Source of the DNA: Acetobacteraceae bacterium
GTDB lineage: Bacteria > Pseudomonadota > Alphaproteobacteria > Acetobacterales > Acetobacteraceae
Length of the DNA stretch: 11,241 nucleotides
Direction: 5' to 3'
Assembly: GCA_030044345.1 (NCBI GenBank)
Contig: JASHVY010000040.1
Location: forward strand, 1 to 11,241
The notes beneath the pieces are model-generated. The model was not told the DNA's origin, did not search any database, and was given only the letters and a program-made list of their open reading frames with translations. The position numbers and the translations under genes are program-made. Of this stretch, positions 1 through 6,777 are shown piece by piece (position 1 is the first letter of the stretch; every line of letters begins with the position of its first letter).

Positions 1-1066
1 CTGGCTGCCCCGGCGGGGGCGTTGCCGGGCGGTTCGGCGGCGGGCGGTTTGCCGGTGGGCGGTTCGGGGGCGCGCCGTTCCCCGGGGGCGGGCGGCTCAC
101 CAGCCCGGACTGGACCTGCACCGACTGGCGCCCGATCGCGTTGGGCGGCAACCCGTTCAGCCGCGCCGGCGTGCCGACCGGCCCGCCCGGAGGGCGCATC
201 GGGCGGCCGCTCACACCGGGGGGCGGTGGACGCCAGACATTGGAGTTGATGGTTGTCCGATTGACGTTGATGTTGTTCCAGCGATTGACGTTGACATTGA
301 CGTTCCCGTGGTACCACGAGGGCTGCGCCCATCCCCAGAGCGAGCCGACGACAGCGACGCCGGCCGCGAAGGCAAGGCCGGAGATGAAGGCATTGGCGGC
401 GACATAGCCGGGCGGGGGCGGGAAATAGACCGGCGGCAGCGCGGGATAGGGCCAGGGGCCATAGACCACGGTCGGGTTATAGACGGGAACATAGACCACC
501 TGCGGATTGGCGGGCTGGATCACGACCGCGCCCTGATCGCTGGAAACGGTCTGCTGCTGCGTGCTCTGCAAGGTGCCGGCCTGCTGGGCCTGGACCCGCA
601 GGCGCTGGACCGAGGCCATCACATCCGCCTGCTGGGTGGCGAAGGCGTAGCCCAATTGCTGGGTCCAATTGAGGTCGTTGTTCAGCATCGCCAGCACCTG
701 GGGGAACGGCACCAGGGATTTCACGCTCGGGTCCCAGCTCTGGCTCTGGAGCGCCTGGGTCAGCGCATCGCCTTGAAGCTGCGCATTGCCCGGCTGCCCC
801 AGCCAGCGCGATGCCTCGACGATCTCCAGGGGAAAGGTGCTGGCCATCAGGATTTGGGTCAGAAGGGGATCGGGATAGAGCGCGATCGGCGCCAGCAGCG
901 CGTCGAGCTGTTCCGCGTTGTACGTTGTCGGTTCGGTTCCCTGGGAAGCTGTTCCCGGCGAAGCGGCCTGGGCCATCGCCGGCGGCGGCGCCAGCAGCCA
1001 GGGTTGCGGCAAGGGCAGGATCATGGCCATCAGCGGGGCGATCAGCCGTACGGCACGTCCGCGCAT
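1..1066 (-). CDS. DUF3300 domain exported protein, C-terminus cut by window edge
   Basis: About 355 codons are visible and the frame is still open at base 1, so the C-terminus is missing. The start at 1066 follows a strong GGGGAGGGA site. Residues 1-35 look like a signal peptide with a likely cleavage near AMAQA-A. Residues about 49-200 match the DUF3300 family as I know it: YNAEQLDALLAPIALYPDPL, then LTQILMAS, RWL, SWDPSVKSLVPFP and later VYVPVYNPTVVYGPW. A glycine/alanine-rich hydrophobic stretch (about 220-245) is followed by an Asn-Val alternating segment (NVNVNVNRWNN, about 255-265). The tail is Pro/Arg/Asn-rich with repeated NRPP units, which looks extracytoplasmic and disordered. DUF3300 has no established biochemical role; an envelope or periplasmic location is inferred. 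It lies 51 bases downstream of the SYLF gene on the same strand and is probably co-transcribed with it. The family call is firm; function is unknown. Confidence 0.9.
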   Translation of the reverse strand, partial: MRGRAVRLIAPLMAMILPLPQPWLLAPPPAMAQAASPGTASQGTEPTTYNAEQLDALLAPIALYPDPLLTQILMASTFPLEIVEASRWLGQPGNAQLQGDALTQALQSQSWDPSVKSLVPFPQVLAMLNNDLNWTQQLGYAFATQQADVMASVQRLRVQAQQAGTLQSTQQQTVSSDQGAVVIQPANPQVVYVPVYNPTVVYGPWPYPALPPVYFPPPPGYVAANAFISGLAFAAGVAVVGSLWGWAQPSWYHGNVNVNVNRWNNINVNRTTINSNVWRPPPPGVSGRPMRPPGGPVGTPARLNGLPPNAIGRQSVQVQSGLVSRPPPGNGAPPNRPPANRPPPNRPATPPPGQP

Positions 1067-1117
1067 CGAATCAGTCCCTCCCCGGTGCGCAATTCACCGG
1101 CGCGTCGCTCAGTCTTT

Positions 1118-1690
1118 CTAGCTTCCGGGATAGATGTGGGTGATTTTTGAGCCCTCGATGCTGAGCCCGGCCATCAATCCCTGCTGGCTGAAGGGCACTG
1201 CATAGACATCCTGCGTAAGGGTCGTGCTGGTGACGCTGGCGGCCGCCCCCTTGTCGAGCACGACGACGGAAGGGCCTGAGCCGATCGCCCAGCCCTGGCT
1301 CGATTTGAGATAGGCGAGCGCGGCGTCGTTCATGAAGAAGAGCGCGTAGCTGAAAGCCTGGGCGCCGATCTGGAGTCCGAAGGAAACGGCGGAAATATTA
1401 TAATAGCCGATCGGACTGCCGTTGACGAGCAGCGCGCCGTCCCCCGTCTGTCCGCCCAGGATGAAGCCGGCCTTGACGATCTGCGGAAAGACCAGAATGG
1501 CCTTGGCTTTTGCGCCGAGAGTGCGGGCATGCGGCTCGTCCGCGTAGAGCCGTTGCAGGGCCGTGAGCGAGTCCTGGGTGATGGTGCTTGCGGAGGCGGC
1601 CTCCGCCACGCCCGGCCGGAGGGCGAGCGCGCCGGCCAGGCCCGCGAGAGAGACGACGAGGCCGCGTCTCGTCCGTGAAGAAACCGGCAT
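1118..1690 (-). CDS. Secreted SYLF-domain (Ysc84-type lipid-binding) protein
   Basis: A 190-residue protein. The N-terminus has SSRTRRGLVVSLAGLAG followed by GVAEA-A, a signal peptide with a twin-arginine-like stretch, so Sec or Tat export is likely. The rest matches the bacterial SYLF/Ysc84 family: AKAILVFPQIVKAGFILGGQ, then GALLVNG, a YYNISAVSFGLQIGAQ segment, and ALAYLKSSQGWAIGSGPSVV. Eukaryotic SYLF domains bind phosphoinositides and actin; bacterial versions are usually annotated as lipid-binding without a proven role. Two consecutive ATGs are possible (1693 and 1690). The AGGAGG at 1696-1701 leaves only 2 bases to the first but 5 to the second, so 1690 is preferred. The gene precedes the DUF3300 gene on the same strand. 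Its length is typical of the bacterial single-domain form. Family assignment is secure; the role is inferred to be periplasmic or envelope-related. Confidence 0.9.
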   Translation of the reverse strand: MPVSSRTRRGLVVSLAGLAGALALRPGVAEAASASTITQDSLTALQRLYADEPHARTLGAKAKAILVFPQIVKAGFILGGQTGDGALLVNGSPIGYYNISAVSFGLQIGAQAFSYALFFMNDAALAYLKSSQGWAIGSGPSVVVLDKGAAASVTSTTLTQDVYAVPFSQQGLMAGLSIEGSKITHIYPGS

Positions 1691-1708
1691 CATGACCTCC
1701 TCGTCGTC

Positions 1709-1737
1709 GCGATCAGGGAATGCGCGATCGGGGAATG
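1709..1737. repeat. Imperfect 14-bp direct repeat upstream of the SYLF gene
   Basis: GCGATCAGGGAATG (1709-1722) and GCGATCGGGGAATG (1724-1737) differ at one base and are offset by 15 bases. They lie 19-47 bases upstream of the SYLF start. An 11-bp word, GGAATGACGGG, overlaps the second copy (1732-1742) and recurs exactly at 1800-1810. The repeats are seen directly. A regulatory role is only a possibility, since short GC-rich repeats are common in such genomes. Confidence 0.45.
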
Positions 1738-1738
1738 A

Positions 1739-1753
1739 CGGGCGCGACGCCCG
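1739..1753. other. Short perfect stem-loop between the CoA-transferase and SYLF genes
   Basis: CGGGCG-CGA-CGCCCG forms a 6-bp GC-only stem with a 3-base loop. It lies between the stop of the CoA-transferase subunit B gene (1827) and the start of the SYLF gene (1690), both on the minus strand. No T-run follows on the minus strand, so it is not a classic intrinsic terminator. It could be a weak terminator for the upstream operon, a 5'-leader hairpin of the SYLF transcript, or chance. Confidence 0.3.
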
Positions 1754-1826
1754 AAATTCATTTCCCTTCGCGCGAGGATAAGCGCAAACGCGCGGGCGTG
1801 GAATGACGGGACCGGGTGTCGGCGGG

Positions 1827-2474
1827 TCAGTATGCCTTCACATCCTCGGCAACGCGGAACTCCGCTCCGGTCTTGGAGCGGACTTCCTCGACCGTGACGT
1901 CCGGCGCCAGCTCGAGGAGCGTGAGCCCGCTCTTGCCCACCTCCAGCACCGCGAGATCGGTGATGACGAGGTCGACGACGCCCTGGCCGGTCAGCGGCAG
2001 CGTGCAGCGCTTCAGGATTTTCGGCTCGCCCTTGGCGATATGCTCCATCACGACGACGACGCGCTTCACGCCGGCGACGAGATCCATCGCGCCGCCCATG
2101 CCCTTGACCATCTTGCCGGGCACCATCCAGTTCGCGAGATCGCCATTCTCCGCCACCTGGAGCGCACCGAGGATGGAGATATCGATATGCCCGCCGCGCA
2201 CCATGCCGAAGGAGGCGGCGCTATCGAAATAGGAGCTCAGCGGAAGCTCGGTCACGGTCTGCTTGCCGGCATTGATCAGGTCGGGATCCTCCTCGCCCTC
2301 ATAGGGAAATGGGCCCGTCCCGAGCATGCCGTTCTCGCTGTGCAACAGAATCGTCATCCCTTCCGGAATATGGTTGGCGACCAGCGTCGGGATGCCGATG
2401 CCGAGATTGACATAGAATCCGTCCTGCAATTCGCGGGCGGCGCGCGCCGCCATCTCATCGCGGGTCCAGGGCAT
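1827..2474 (-). CDS. scoB: 3-oxoacid CoA-transferase, subunit B
   Basis: A 215-residue protein, the usual length for the beta subunit of family I CoA transferases. The catalytic-glutamate signature [10 protein letters not shown] sits at residues 43-52, with E47 as the residue that forms the glutamyl-CoA intermediate. Other family hallmarks are GIGIPTLV (25-32), [17 protein letters not shown] (91-107) and [14 protein letters not shown] (120-133). With subunit A it would move CoA from succinyl-CoA to a 3-oxoacid such as acetoacetate, or to 3-oxoadipate if it serves as PcaJ, in the cytoplasm. The start at 2474 is preceded by GGAGG with good spacing. The gene is 11 bases downstream of subunit A and ends the operon. 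Sequence cannot separate ScoB, AtoA and PcaJ with certainty; the symbol reflects the SCOT-like partner. Confidence 0.92.
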   Translation of the reverse strand: MPWTRDEMAARAARELQDGFYVNLGIGIPTLVANHIPEGMTILLHSENGMLGTGPFPYEGEEDPDLINAGKQTVTELPLSSYFDSAASFGMVRGGHIDISILGALQVAENGDLANWMVPGKMVKGMGGAMDLVAGVKRVVVVMEHIAKGEPKILKRCTLPLTGQGVVDLVITDLAVLEVGKSGLTLLELAPDVTVEEVRSKTGAEFRVAEDVKAY

Positions 2475-2485
2475 GGGAAGCCTCC

Positions 2486-3193
2486 TCAATAACGCTTGCG
2501 CACCGTGCGCTGCTCGATCGGCTTTTGGATGGTCTCCAGCCGGACGATGCGGCTGACGAAGATGCCGGGGGTGATGATGTGGTCGGCGTCGATCCTGCCA
2601 TTCTCGACCAGATGCTCGACCTCGGCGACCGTGACCTTCGCCGCGCTCGCCATGATCGGATTGAAGTTCCGCGCCGTCTTCCGATAGACGAGATTGCCTT
2701 CGTGATCGGCCATCCAGGCATGGATGATGGCGAGATCGGCGATCAGGCCCCGTTCCATGACATAGGTCTTGCCGTCGAAGATTTTCGTCTCCTTGCCTTC
2801 GGCGATGCTCGTTCCGGCGCCGGTCGCGGTATAGAAGGCGGGAATGCCGGCGCCGCCGGCGCGGATCCGTTCCGCGAGCGTGCCTTGCGGATTGAACTCG
2901 ATCTCGAGCTCGCCGGCGAGATATTGCCGCGCGAAAGTTGCGTTCTCCCCGACATAGGAGCTGATCATCTTGCGGATCTGGCGCGTCTCGAGCAGCATGC
3001 CGAGGCCGACCCCGTCGATCCCCGCATTGTTGGAGACGACGGTGAGATTCTTCACCCCCGATTCGCGGATCGCCTCGATCAAGGTGCCCGGGATACCGCA
3101 AAGCCCGAAGCCGCCGGACATGACCAGCATCCCGTCCTTCAAAAGGCCGGCGAGCGCGTCCCTGGCACCCGGGTAGATCTTGTTCACTGCCAT
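2486..3193 (-). CDS. scoA: 3-oxoacid CoA-transferase, subunit A
   Basis: A 235-residue alpha subunit. The family I CoA-transferase signature [16 protein letters not shown] lies at residues 20-35. TVVSNNAG (51-58), [20 protein letters not shown] (101-120), [10 protein letters not shown] and ITPGIF follow in the usual order. GLCGIP and [20 protein letters not shown] resemble bacterial succinyl-CoA:3-oxoacid (SCOT/ScoA) proteins more than PcaI, which in Pseudomonas has a different segment here. It pairs with subunit B to activate a 3-oxoacid with CoA from succinyl-CoA. The start at 3193 is preceded by GGAG five bases upstream and matches the conserved N-terminus; the frame stays open far upstream only because it overlaps the lyase gene. 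It is 17 bases downstream of the PcaB-like lyase. That neighbour makes 3-oxoadipate an alternative substrate. Confidence 0.92.
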   Translation of the reverse strand: MAVNKIYPGARDALAGLLKDGMLVMSGGFGLCGIPGTLIEAIRESGVKNLTVVSNNAGIDGVGLGMLLETRQIRKMISSYVGENATFARQYLAGELEIEFNPQGTLAERIRAGGAGIPAFYTATGAGTSIAEGKETKIFDGKTYVMERGLIADLAIIHAWMADHEGNLVYRKTARNFNPIMASAAKVTVAEVEHLVENGRIDADHIITPGIFVSRIVRLETIQKPIEQRTVRKRY

Positions 3194-3210
3194 CGCAACT
3201 CCACTCCCTT

Positions 3211-4632
3211 TCAGGTCGTCTCCCTTTGGCAGGTCGCTTCCTTTTGGGCCGCACCCGCCGTGTCTTTCATCATCGCCCGTGCGCCGGCCAGCACGCGGTC
3301 GATGAAGGCGGAGGCGCTGCCGAGATAATTCGCGGGATCGGTGAGCCGGCCGATCGCCGCTTCGTCGAGATGCGCCGTCACCGCGGGCTCGGCCGCGAGC
3401 GCCTGCGCAAGCGTGAGATGCTCCTCGCGCGCCCGGCTCGCCGCCCGCGCGACGACATGATGCGCCTCGCCGCGGCCGAGATGCGGGGCAAGGCCCATCA
3501 TCACCGCCTCCGCCAGGATCAGGCCGCCGCTTTCGTCGAGATTGCGGCGCATCCGCGCGGGATCGACCACCAAGCCCTCGGCGATGGAGCGCCCATGCAG
3601 GAGCGCTCCATGGGTGAGGACGAAGGCCTGCGGCAGCGCGAGCAGCTCCGCCTGCCACGGCCCGGTCGCCCGCTCATGATCCGCTGCCATCGCCCCCATC
3701 ATCACCGGCACCAGCGCCTGGACCATGCGTGCTGCTGCCAGCACATATTCGGAGGCGATGGGATTTCGTTTCTGCGGCATGGTCGAGGAAGCGCCACGCC
3801 CTGCAACATAAGGTTCGGAAAGCTCGGCCAGCTCGGACTGGGCGAGCAGCGCGACATCGGTCGCGATCTTGGCGAGGCTGCCCGAGATGAGGCCCAAGAC
3901 GCTCAGCACTTCTGCGAACCCGTCCCGCGTCACGTGCCAGGGCGCGGCCGGCGCGGCGAGGCCGAGTTCCGCCGCCAAACCTTCCATCACCGCGAGCCCC
4001 TGCGCACCGAGCGAGGCGAGCGTGCCCGCCGCGCCGCCGAGCTGCACGCAAAGGACGCGGGGGCCGAGTTCGGAGAGCCGGGCGAGATGCGCGACGAATG
4101 GTTGCATCCAGACCGCGCATTTGAGGCCGAAGGTGATCGGCAGCGCCTGTTGCAGATGGGTTCGGCCGGCCATCACGGTCTGCCGGTGCGCCTCCGCCTG
4201 CCGGGCGAGCGCGCCGAGGATCGCCGCAACCTCCTCCCTGATGAGGCGAAGCCCATCGCGGATCATGAGCACGAGCGCGGTATCCATGATGTCCTGGGTG
4301 GTCGCGCCCCAATGGGTCCAGCCTCCGGCTTCCCCAGCCCCGGCTTCCCCAGCCCTGGCGCTCAAGGCGGCGACCACGCCGACGACCGGGTAGCCGACCT
4401 TGCGCACGCTCGCCGCGAGCGAAGCCGTCTCCAATGGGCCGGAAGCGGCGGCCTCGGCGATCCGTTCCGCCGCCGCGGTCGGGATGATGCCGAGCCGGGC
4501 CTGGACCCGCGCGAGCGCCGTTTCCACCGCCAGCATGCGCCCGAGATAGGCGCGGTCGTCGAAGATCGCGCGCATCGCGTCGGAGCCGTAGAGCGTGCCG
4601 AACACCTCGCTGTCGGCCGGATTGACGGGCAT
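3211..4632 (-). CDS. PcaB-like lyase (3-carboxy-cis,cis-muconate cycloisomerase family)
   Basis: A 473-residue member of the fumarase/aspartase/adenylosuccinate lyase superfamily. Visible motifs are [12 protein letters not shown] (107-118), GRTHLQ with the superfamily His (H159), and the mobile catalytic loop [12 protein letters not shown] (280-291). [18 protein letters not shown] (360-377) and DPANYLG (432-438) resemble PcaB of the protocatechuate branch, which cycloisomerises 3-carboxy-cis,cis-muconate to a muconolactone. Pseudomonas PcaB, as I recall it, has MPHKRNP where this protein has MPQKRNP, so the substrate is uncertain. Residues 93-104 are a Gly/Ala/Glu-rich insertion made by a 15-bp tandem duplication. 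The start at 4632 is chosen because [17 protein letters not shown] aligns with the family N-terminus, although no strong ribosome binding site precedes it; an upstream ATG at 4701 sits directly on a GGGAGG and adds unconserved residues. It is first in an operon with the two CoA-transferase subunits. Confidence 0.85.
   Translation of the reverse strand: MPVNPADSEVFGTLYGSDAMRAIFDDRAYLGRMLAVETALARVQARLGIIPTAAAERIAEAAASGPLETASLAASVRKVGYPVVGVVAALSARAGEAGAGEAGGWTHWGATTQDIMDTALVLMIRDGLRLIREEVAAILGALARQAEAHRQTVMAGRTHLQQALPITFGLKCAVWMQPFVAHLARLSELGPRVLCVQLGGAAGTLASLGAQGLAVMEGLAAELGLAAPAAPWHVTRDGFAEVLSVLGLISGSLAKIATDVALLAQSELAELSEPYVAGRGASSTMPQKRNPIASEYVLAAARMVQALVPVMMGAMAADHERATGPWQAELLALPQAFVLTHGALLHGRSIAEGLVVDPARMRRNLDESGGLILAEAVMMGLAPHLGRGEAHHVVARAASRAREEHLTLAQALAAEPAVTAHLDEAAIGRLTDPANYLGSASAFIDRVLAGARAMMKDTAGAAQKEATCQRETT
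4325..4354. repeat. Exact 2 x 15-bp tandem duplication inside the lyase gene
   Basis: CCGGCTTCCCCAGCC occurs twice back to back (4325-4339 and 4340-4354). On the coding (minus) strand this gives AGEAG repeated in frame, just before the conserved HWGATTQD motif of the lyase. The unit length is a multiple of three, so the frame is kept. It looks like recent replication slippage in a surface loop. Confidence 0.8.
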
Positions 4633-4882
4633 GGAAAACCGCTCAGCTTCGCGGCAACGCAACGCACCGGCTGCGGAAATCCTGCATCGGCGACGCTGCA
4701 TCCTCCCGCGGCGCGTGGTTGGCGCGAAGCTTGGGACATCGACCTTGCAGGGTCAAGCATGGGAGGGCATCGTGAGTGGTCACGGGGACATATCGTGAGT
4801 GGTCACGGGGACATATCGTGAGTAGTCACGGGGACATATCGTGACCTGAACGCCGCCGGGCCGGACGGAAAGGGGAGGGAGT
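4633..4882. promoter_or_regulatory. Divergent intergenic region between the lyase operon and NDH-2
   Basis: These 250 bases hold no credible gene. They must contain promoters for both the minus-strand lyase operon and the plus-strand NADH dehydrogenase. The right part is occupied by a 23-bp tandem repeat array. Only 38 bases lie between the array and the NDH-2 start, so that promoter must overlap or lie beyond the array. A short inverted repeat GACC-TTGCAG-GGTC lies at 4741-4754. Read on the minus strand, TTGACC appears as a possible -35, but no convincing -10 follows at the right spacing. No regulator gene is nearby. Confidence 0.55.
4769..4844. repeat. 23-bp tandem repeat array, three full copies plus a partial one
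   Basis: The unit ATCGTGAGTGGTCACGGGGACAT is present at 4769-4791 and 4792-4814 exactly, and at 4815-4837 with one change (GTGG to GTAG). A partial fourth copy, ATCGTGA, follows at 4838-4844. Each full unit contains CGTGA-N4-TCACG, a perfect inverted repeat centred every 23 bp, roughly two helical turns. The end of the third unit and the partial fourth also form GTCACG-N9-CGTGAC (4825-4845). Two readings are open: a multi-site operator controlling the divergent genes, or a leftover end of a mobile element with iterated terminal repeats. No transposase remains in the window. Confidence 0.9.
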
Positions 4883-6238
4883 ATGGACGCCCCGCAGCGA
4901 CCCCCGGGAGTGCCTTCCGGAATGTCCCAGGGATTGCATCGCATCGTCGTCGTGGGCGGCGGCGCGGCGGGGTTGGAGCTCGTGACCGCGCTCGGCGATC
5001 GCCTGGGCCGGCGCAATCTTGCCGAGATCACACTGATCGAAAAGAGGCGGACGCATCTCTGGAAGCCGCTGCTGCACACGATTGCTGCCGGCAGCATGGA
5101 CCCGAGCGAGCATGAGCTGAATTATCTCGCCCAGGCGCATTGGCACCATTTCCGCTTCCGCTTCGGCGAGATGACCGGGCTTTCGCGCGCGGAGCATCGC
5201 GTGCATGTGGCCGCCACCCATGACGAGGAGGGGCGGGAGATCACGCCTCCCCGTTCTTTTCCTTATGACACGCTGGTGATCGCCGTCGGCAGCGTGACCA
5301 ATGATTTCGGCACGCCGGGTGTCGCCCAGCAAGCGATCCCGCTCGAGACGCCCGCGCAGGCAGCGCGTTTCAACCGCCGGCTCGTCAATGCCTGCATTCG
5401 CGCGCATGCGCAGCCGGGGCCGGTGCGCCCGGGCCAGCTCCATGTCGCGATCATCGGCGCGGGCGCGACGGGAACCGAGCTCGCGGCCGGGCTCTATCAG
5501 TCCGTGCGTGAGGTGGTGTCATACGGGCTCGATCGCGTCGATCCCGAGCGCGATGTCCGGATCGTGCTGATCGAGGCGGCCGCGCGGATTCTGCCCGCGC
5601 TGCCGCCGCGAATCTCGGAGGCGACAAGGCGGCTGCTCGATCGGCTCGGGGTCGAGGTCCGGGTGGGCGCGCGGGTGAGCGAGGTGACGGGCGAGGGCGT
5701 CCGTCTCATGGACGGCGCGTTCATTCCGGCCGGGCTCGTCGTCTGGACCGCCGGGGTCAAGGCGCCCGACTCCTTGCGCGCGCTTGACGGGCTGGAAACC
5801 AACCGGCTCAATCAGCTCGTGGTGCTGCCGACGCTGCAAACCACCCGCGATGCGGATATCTTTGCGATCGGTGACTGCGCGGCGGTGCCTTGGCACGGAC
5901 ATGCGGACCCCGTGCCGCCGCGGGCGCAGGCAGCGCATCAGGAGGCATCGCACCTCGCCCGGCAATTGCCGCGTCGGCTCGCGGGCCGGACGTTGCAGCC
6001 TTTCGAATATCGCGATTTCGGCTCGCTCGTCTCGCTCGGAAAATATACGACCGTGGGCAATCTGATGGGCGCGCTGGTGGGAAAGAACTTCTTCATTGAA
6101 GGCATGATCGCACGGCTGATGTACCGCTCGCTCTACAAGATGCACGAGCGGGCGCTGCACGGAACCGTGCCGATGCTGTTCGGCTCGCTCACGCGAAGCC
6201 TGGCCCGCCGCGCCCATCCGCTCGTCAAGCTGCATTGA
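4883..6238 (+). CDS. ndh: Type II NADH:quinone oxidoreductase (NDH-2), FAD-dependent
   Basis: A 451-residue two-dinucleotide-fold flavoprotein. The FAD-binding fold is IVVVGGGAAGLELV (21-34) and the NADH-binding fold is AIIGAGATGTELA (189-201), ending with LIE (E231), which favours NADH over NADPH. VVWTAG (286-291) and DIFAIGDCAAVP (325-336) complete the FAD site. PPRAQAAHQEA (345-355) matches the quinone-site region of NDH-2, and the C-terminal helix FFIEGMIARLMYRSLYKM (403-420) fits peripheral inner-membrane attachment. It would oxidise NADH and reduce quinone without pumping protons. The start at 4883 follows AGGGGAGGGAGT; Met14 is a weaker alternative. Its length fits the family. It is transcribed divergently from the lyase operon and its promoter must lie in or near the 23-bp repeats. 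A related pyridine-nucleotide oxidoreductase remains possible. Confidence 0.9.
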   Translation: MDAPQRPPGVPSGMSQGLHRIVVVGGGAAGLELVTALGDRLGRRNLAEITLIEKRRTHLWKPLLHTIAAGSMDPSEHELNYLAQAHWHHFRFRFGEMTGLSRAEHRVHVAATHDEEGREITPPRSFPYDTLVIAVGSVTNDFGTPGVAQQAIPLETPAQAARFNRRLVNACIRAHAQPGPVRPGQLHVAIIGAGATGTELAAGLYQSVREVVSYGLDRVDPERDVRIVLIEAAARILPALPPRISEATRRLLDRLGVEVRVGARVSEVTGEGVRLMDGAFIPAGLVVWTAGVKAPDSLRALDGLETNRLNQLVVLPTLQTTRDADIFAIGDCAAVPWHGHADPVPPRAQAAHQEASHLARQLPRRLAGRTLQPFEYRDFGSLVSLGKYTTVGNLMGALVGKNFFIEGMIARLMYRSLYKMHERALHGTVPMLFGSLTRSLARRAHPLVKLH

Positions 6239-6283
6239 GCATCGCGCAAGGAATGCCGAAAGAGATGAGGTTCCGCCCATCGT

Positions 6284-6694
6284 TCATTCACCGACCAGGA
6301 ATTCACGATCAACCGGGACCTGCATGGCCGTCACGAGAGCGTTGGTCTCCGAGGCCATGCCGACGATGGCGAGGAGGTGCATGTGCTGCGCGTCCGTCAT
6401 GCCCTTTTGCTTTGCCGCCGCGGTGTGCGAATGGATGCAGTAGGAACAGCCATTCGCGGCCGAGACGGCGATGTAGATAAGCTCTCGCGTCAGCGGATCG
6501 AGCGCGCCTTCCCCGCCCATGATCGCTTTCAGGCTTTCCCAGGTGTGTTTCAGGCTCGCGGCATCGTTGGCCAGTGCGCGCCAAAAGTTGTTGATGAAGT
6601 CCGATCCGCGGACACGCCGGATATCGTCGAACACCGCTTTTACAGCCGGGTCTTTCTCCGCCTCGTCGTCCGTCCAAAGCCGCACGGTCGCCAT
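6284..6694 (-). CDS. AhpD-like carboxymuconolactone decarboxylase family protein
   Basis: A 136-residue protein with the complete AhpD-type motif E71-x11-C83-x2-C86-x3-H90, read as ELIYIAVSAANGCSYCIHSH (71-90). In AhpD this redox-active Cys pair acts as an alkylhydroperoxidase or as reductant for AhpC. Many small family members with the motif are stress-related and of undefined substrate. The start at 6694 has GGAGG six bases upstream, and the open frame upstream of it is not conserved-looking. It is convergent with NDH-2 (45-base gap) and 83 bases downstream of the large exported-protein gene on the same strand. The redox motif argues against it being PcaC (4-carboxymuconolactone decarboxylase) despite the family name and the nearby PcaB-like gene. 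No terminator hairpin is evident in the convergent gap. Confidence 0.88.
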   Translation of the reverse strand: MATVRLWTDDEAEKDPAVKAVFDDIRRVRGSDFINNFWRALANDAASLKHTWESLKAIMGGEGALDPLTRELIYIAVSAANGCSYCIHSHTAAAKQKGMTDAQHMHLLAIVGMASETNALVTAMQVPVDREFLVGE

Positions 6695-6777
6695 GCGATC
6701 CTCCGCCCTCTCTCTCTGTTCAATGATGGACCCACAGTCGGACCTGCACGACCGCACATGGCCGGTCAACGGGCGGG

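Noticed and set aside
308..1150. A 280-codon plus-strand open frame opposite the DUF3300 gene
   Set aside because: It is an antisense shadow with no plausible domain. The minus strand shows a textbook DUF3300 N-terminus.
1827..3254. A 475-codon minus-strand frame spanning both CoA-transferase subunits as if fused
   Set aside because: Only its last 215 codons (from 2474) are CoA-transferase subunit B. The upstream part is an out-of-frame reading of subunit A, which is intact in its own frame, so there is no fusion.
3226..4821. A 531-codon plus-strand open frame opposite the lyase gene
   Set aside because: It is Arg/His-rich with no recognisable domain. The opposite strand encodes a clear lyase-superfamily protein with its catalytic loop.
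4769..4844. A CRISPR array
   Set aside because: The units are directly contiguous with no unique spacers, and no cas gene is present.
6239..6283. A terminator between the convergent NDH-2 and AhpD-like genes
   Set aside because: No stem-loop followed by a T-run could be found in the 45 bases on either strand.
6284..6694. Reading the small CMD-family protein as PcaC to complete a protocatechuate pathway
   Set aside because: It carries the CxxC redox motif of AhpD-like proteins, which does not fit a decarboxylase, and it is separated from the PcaB-like operon by a gene on the other strand.
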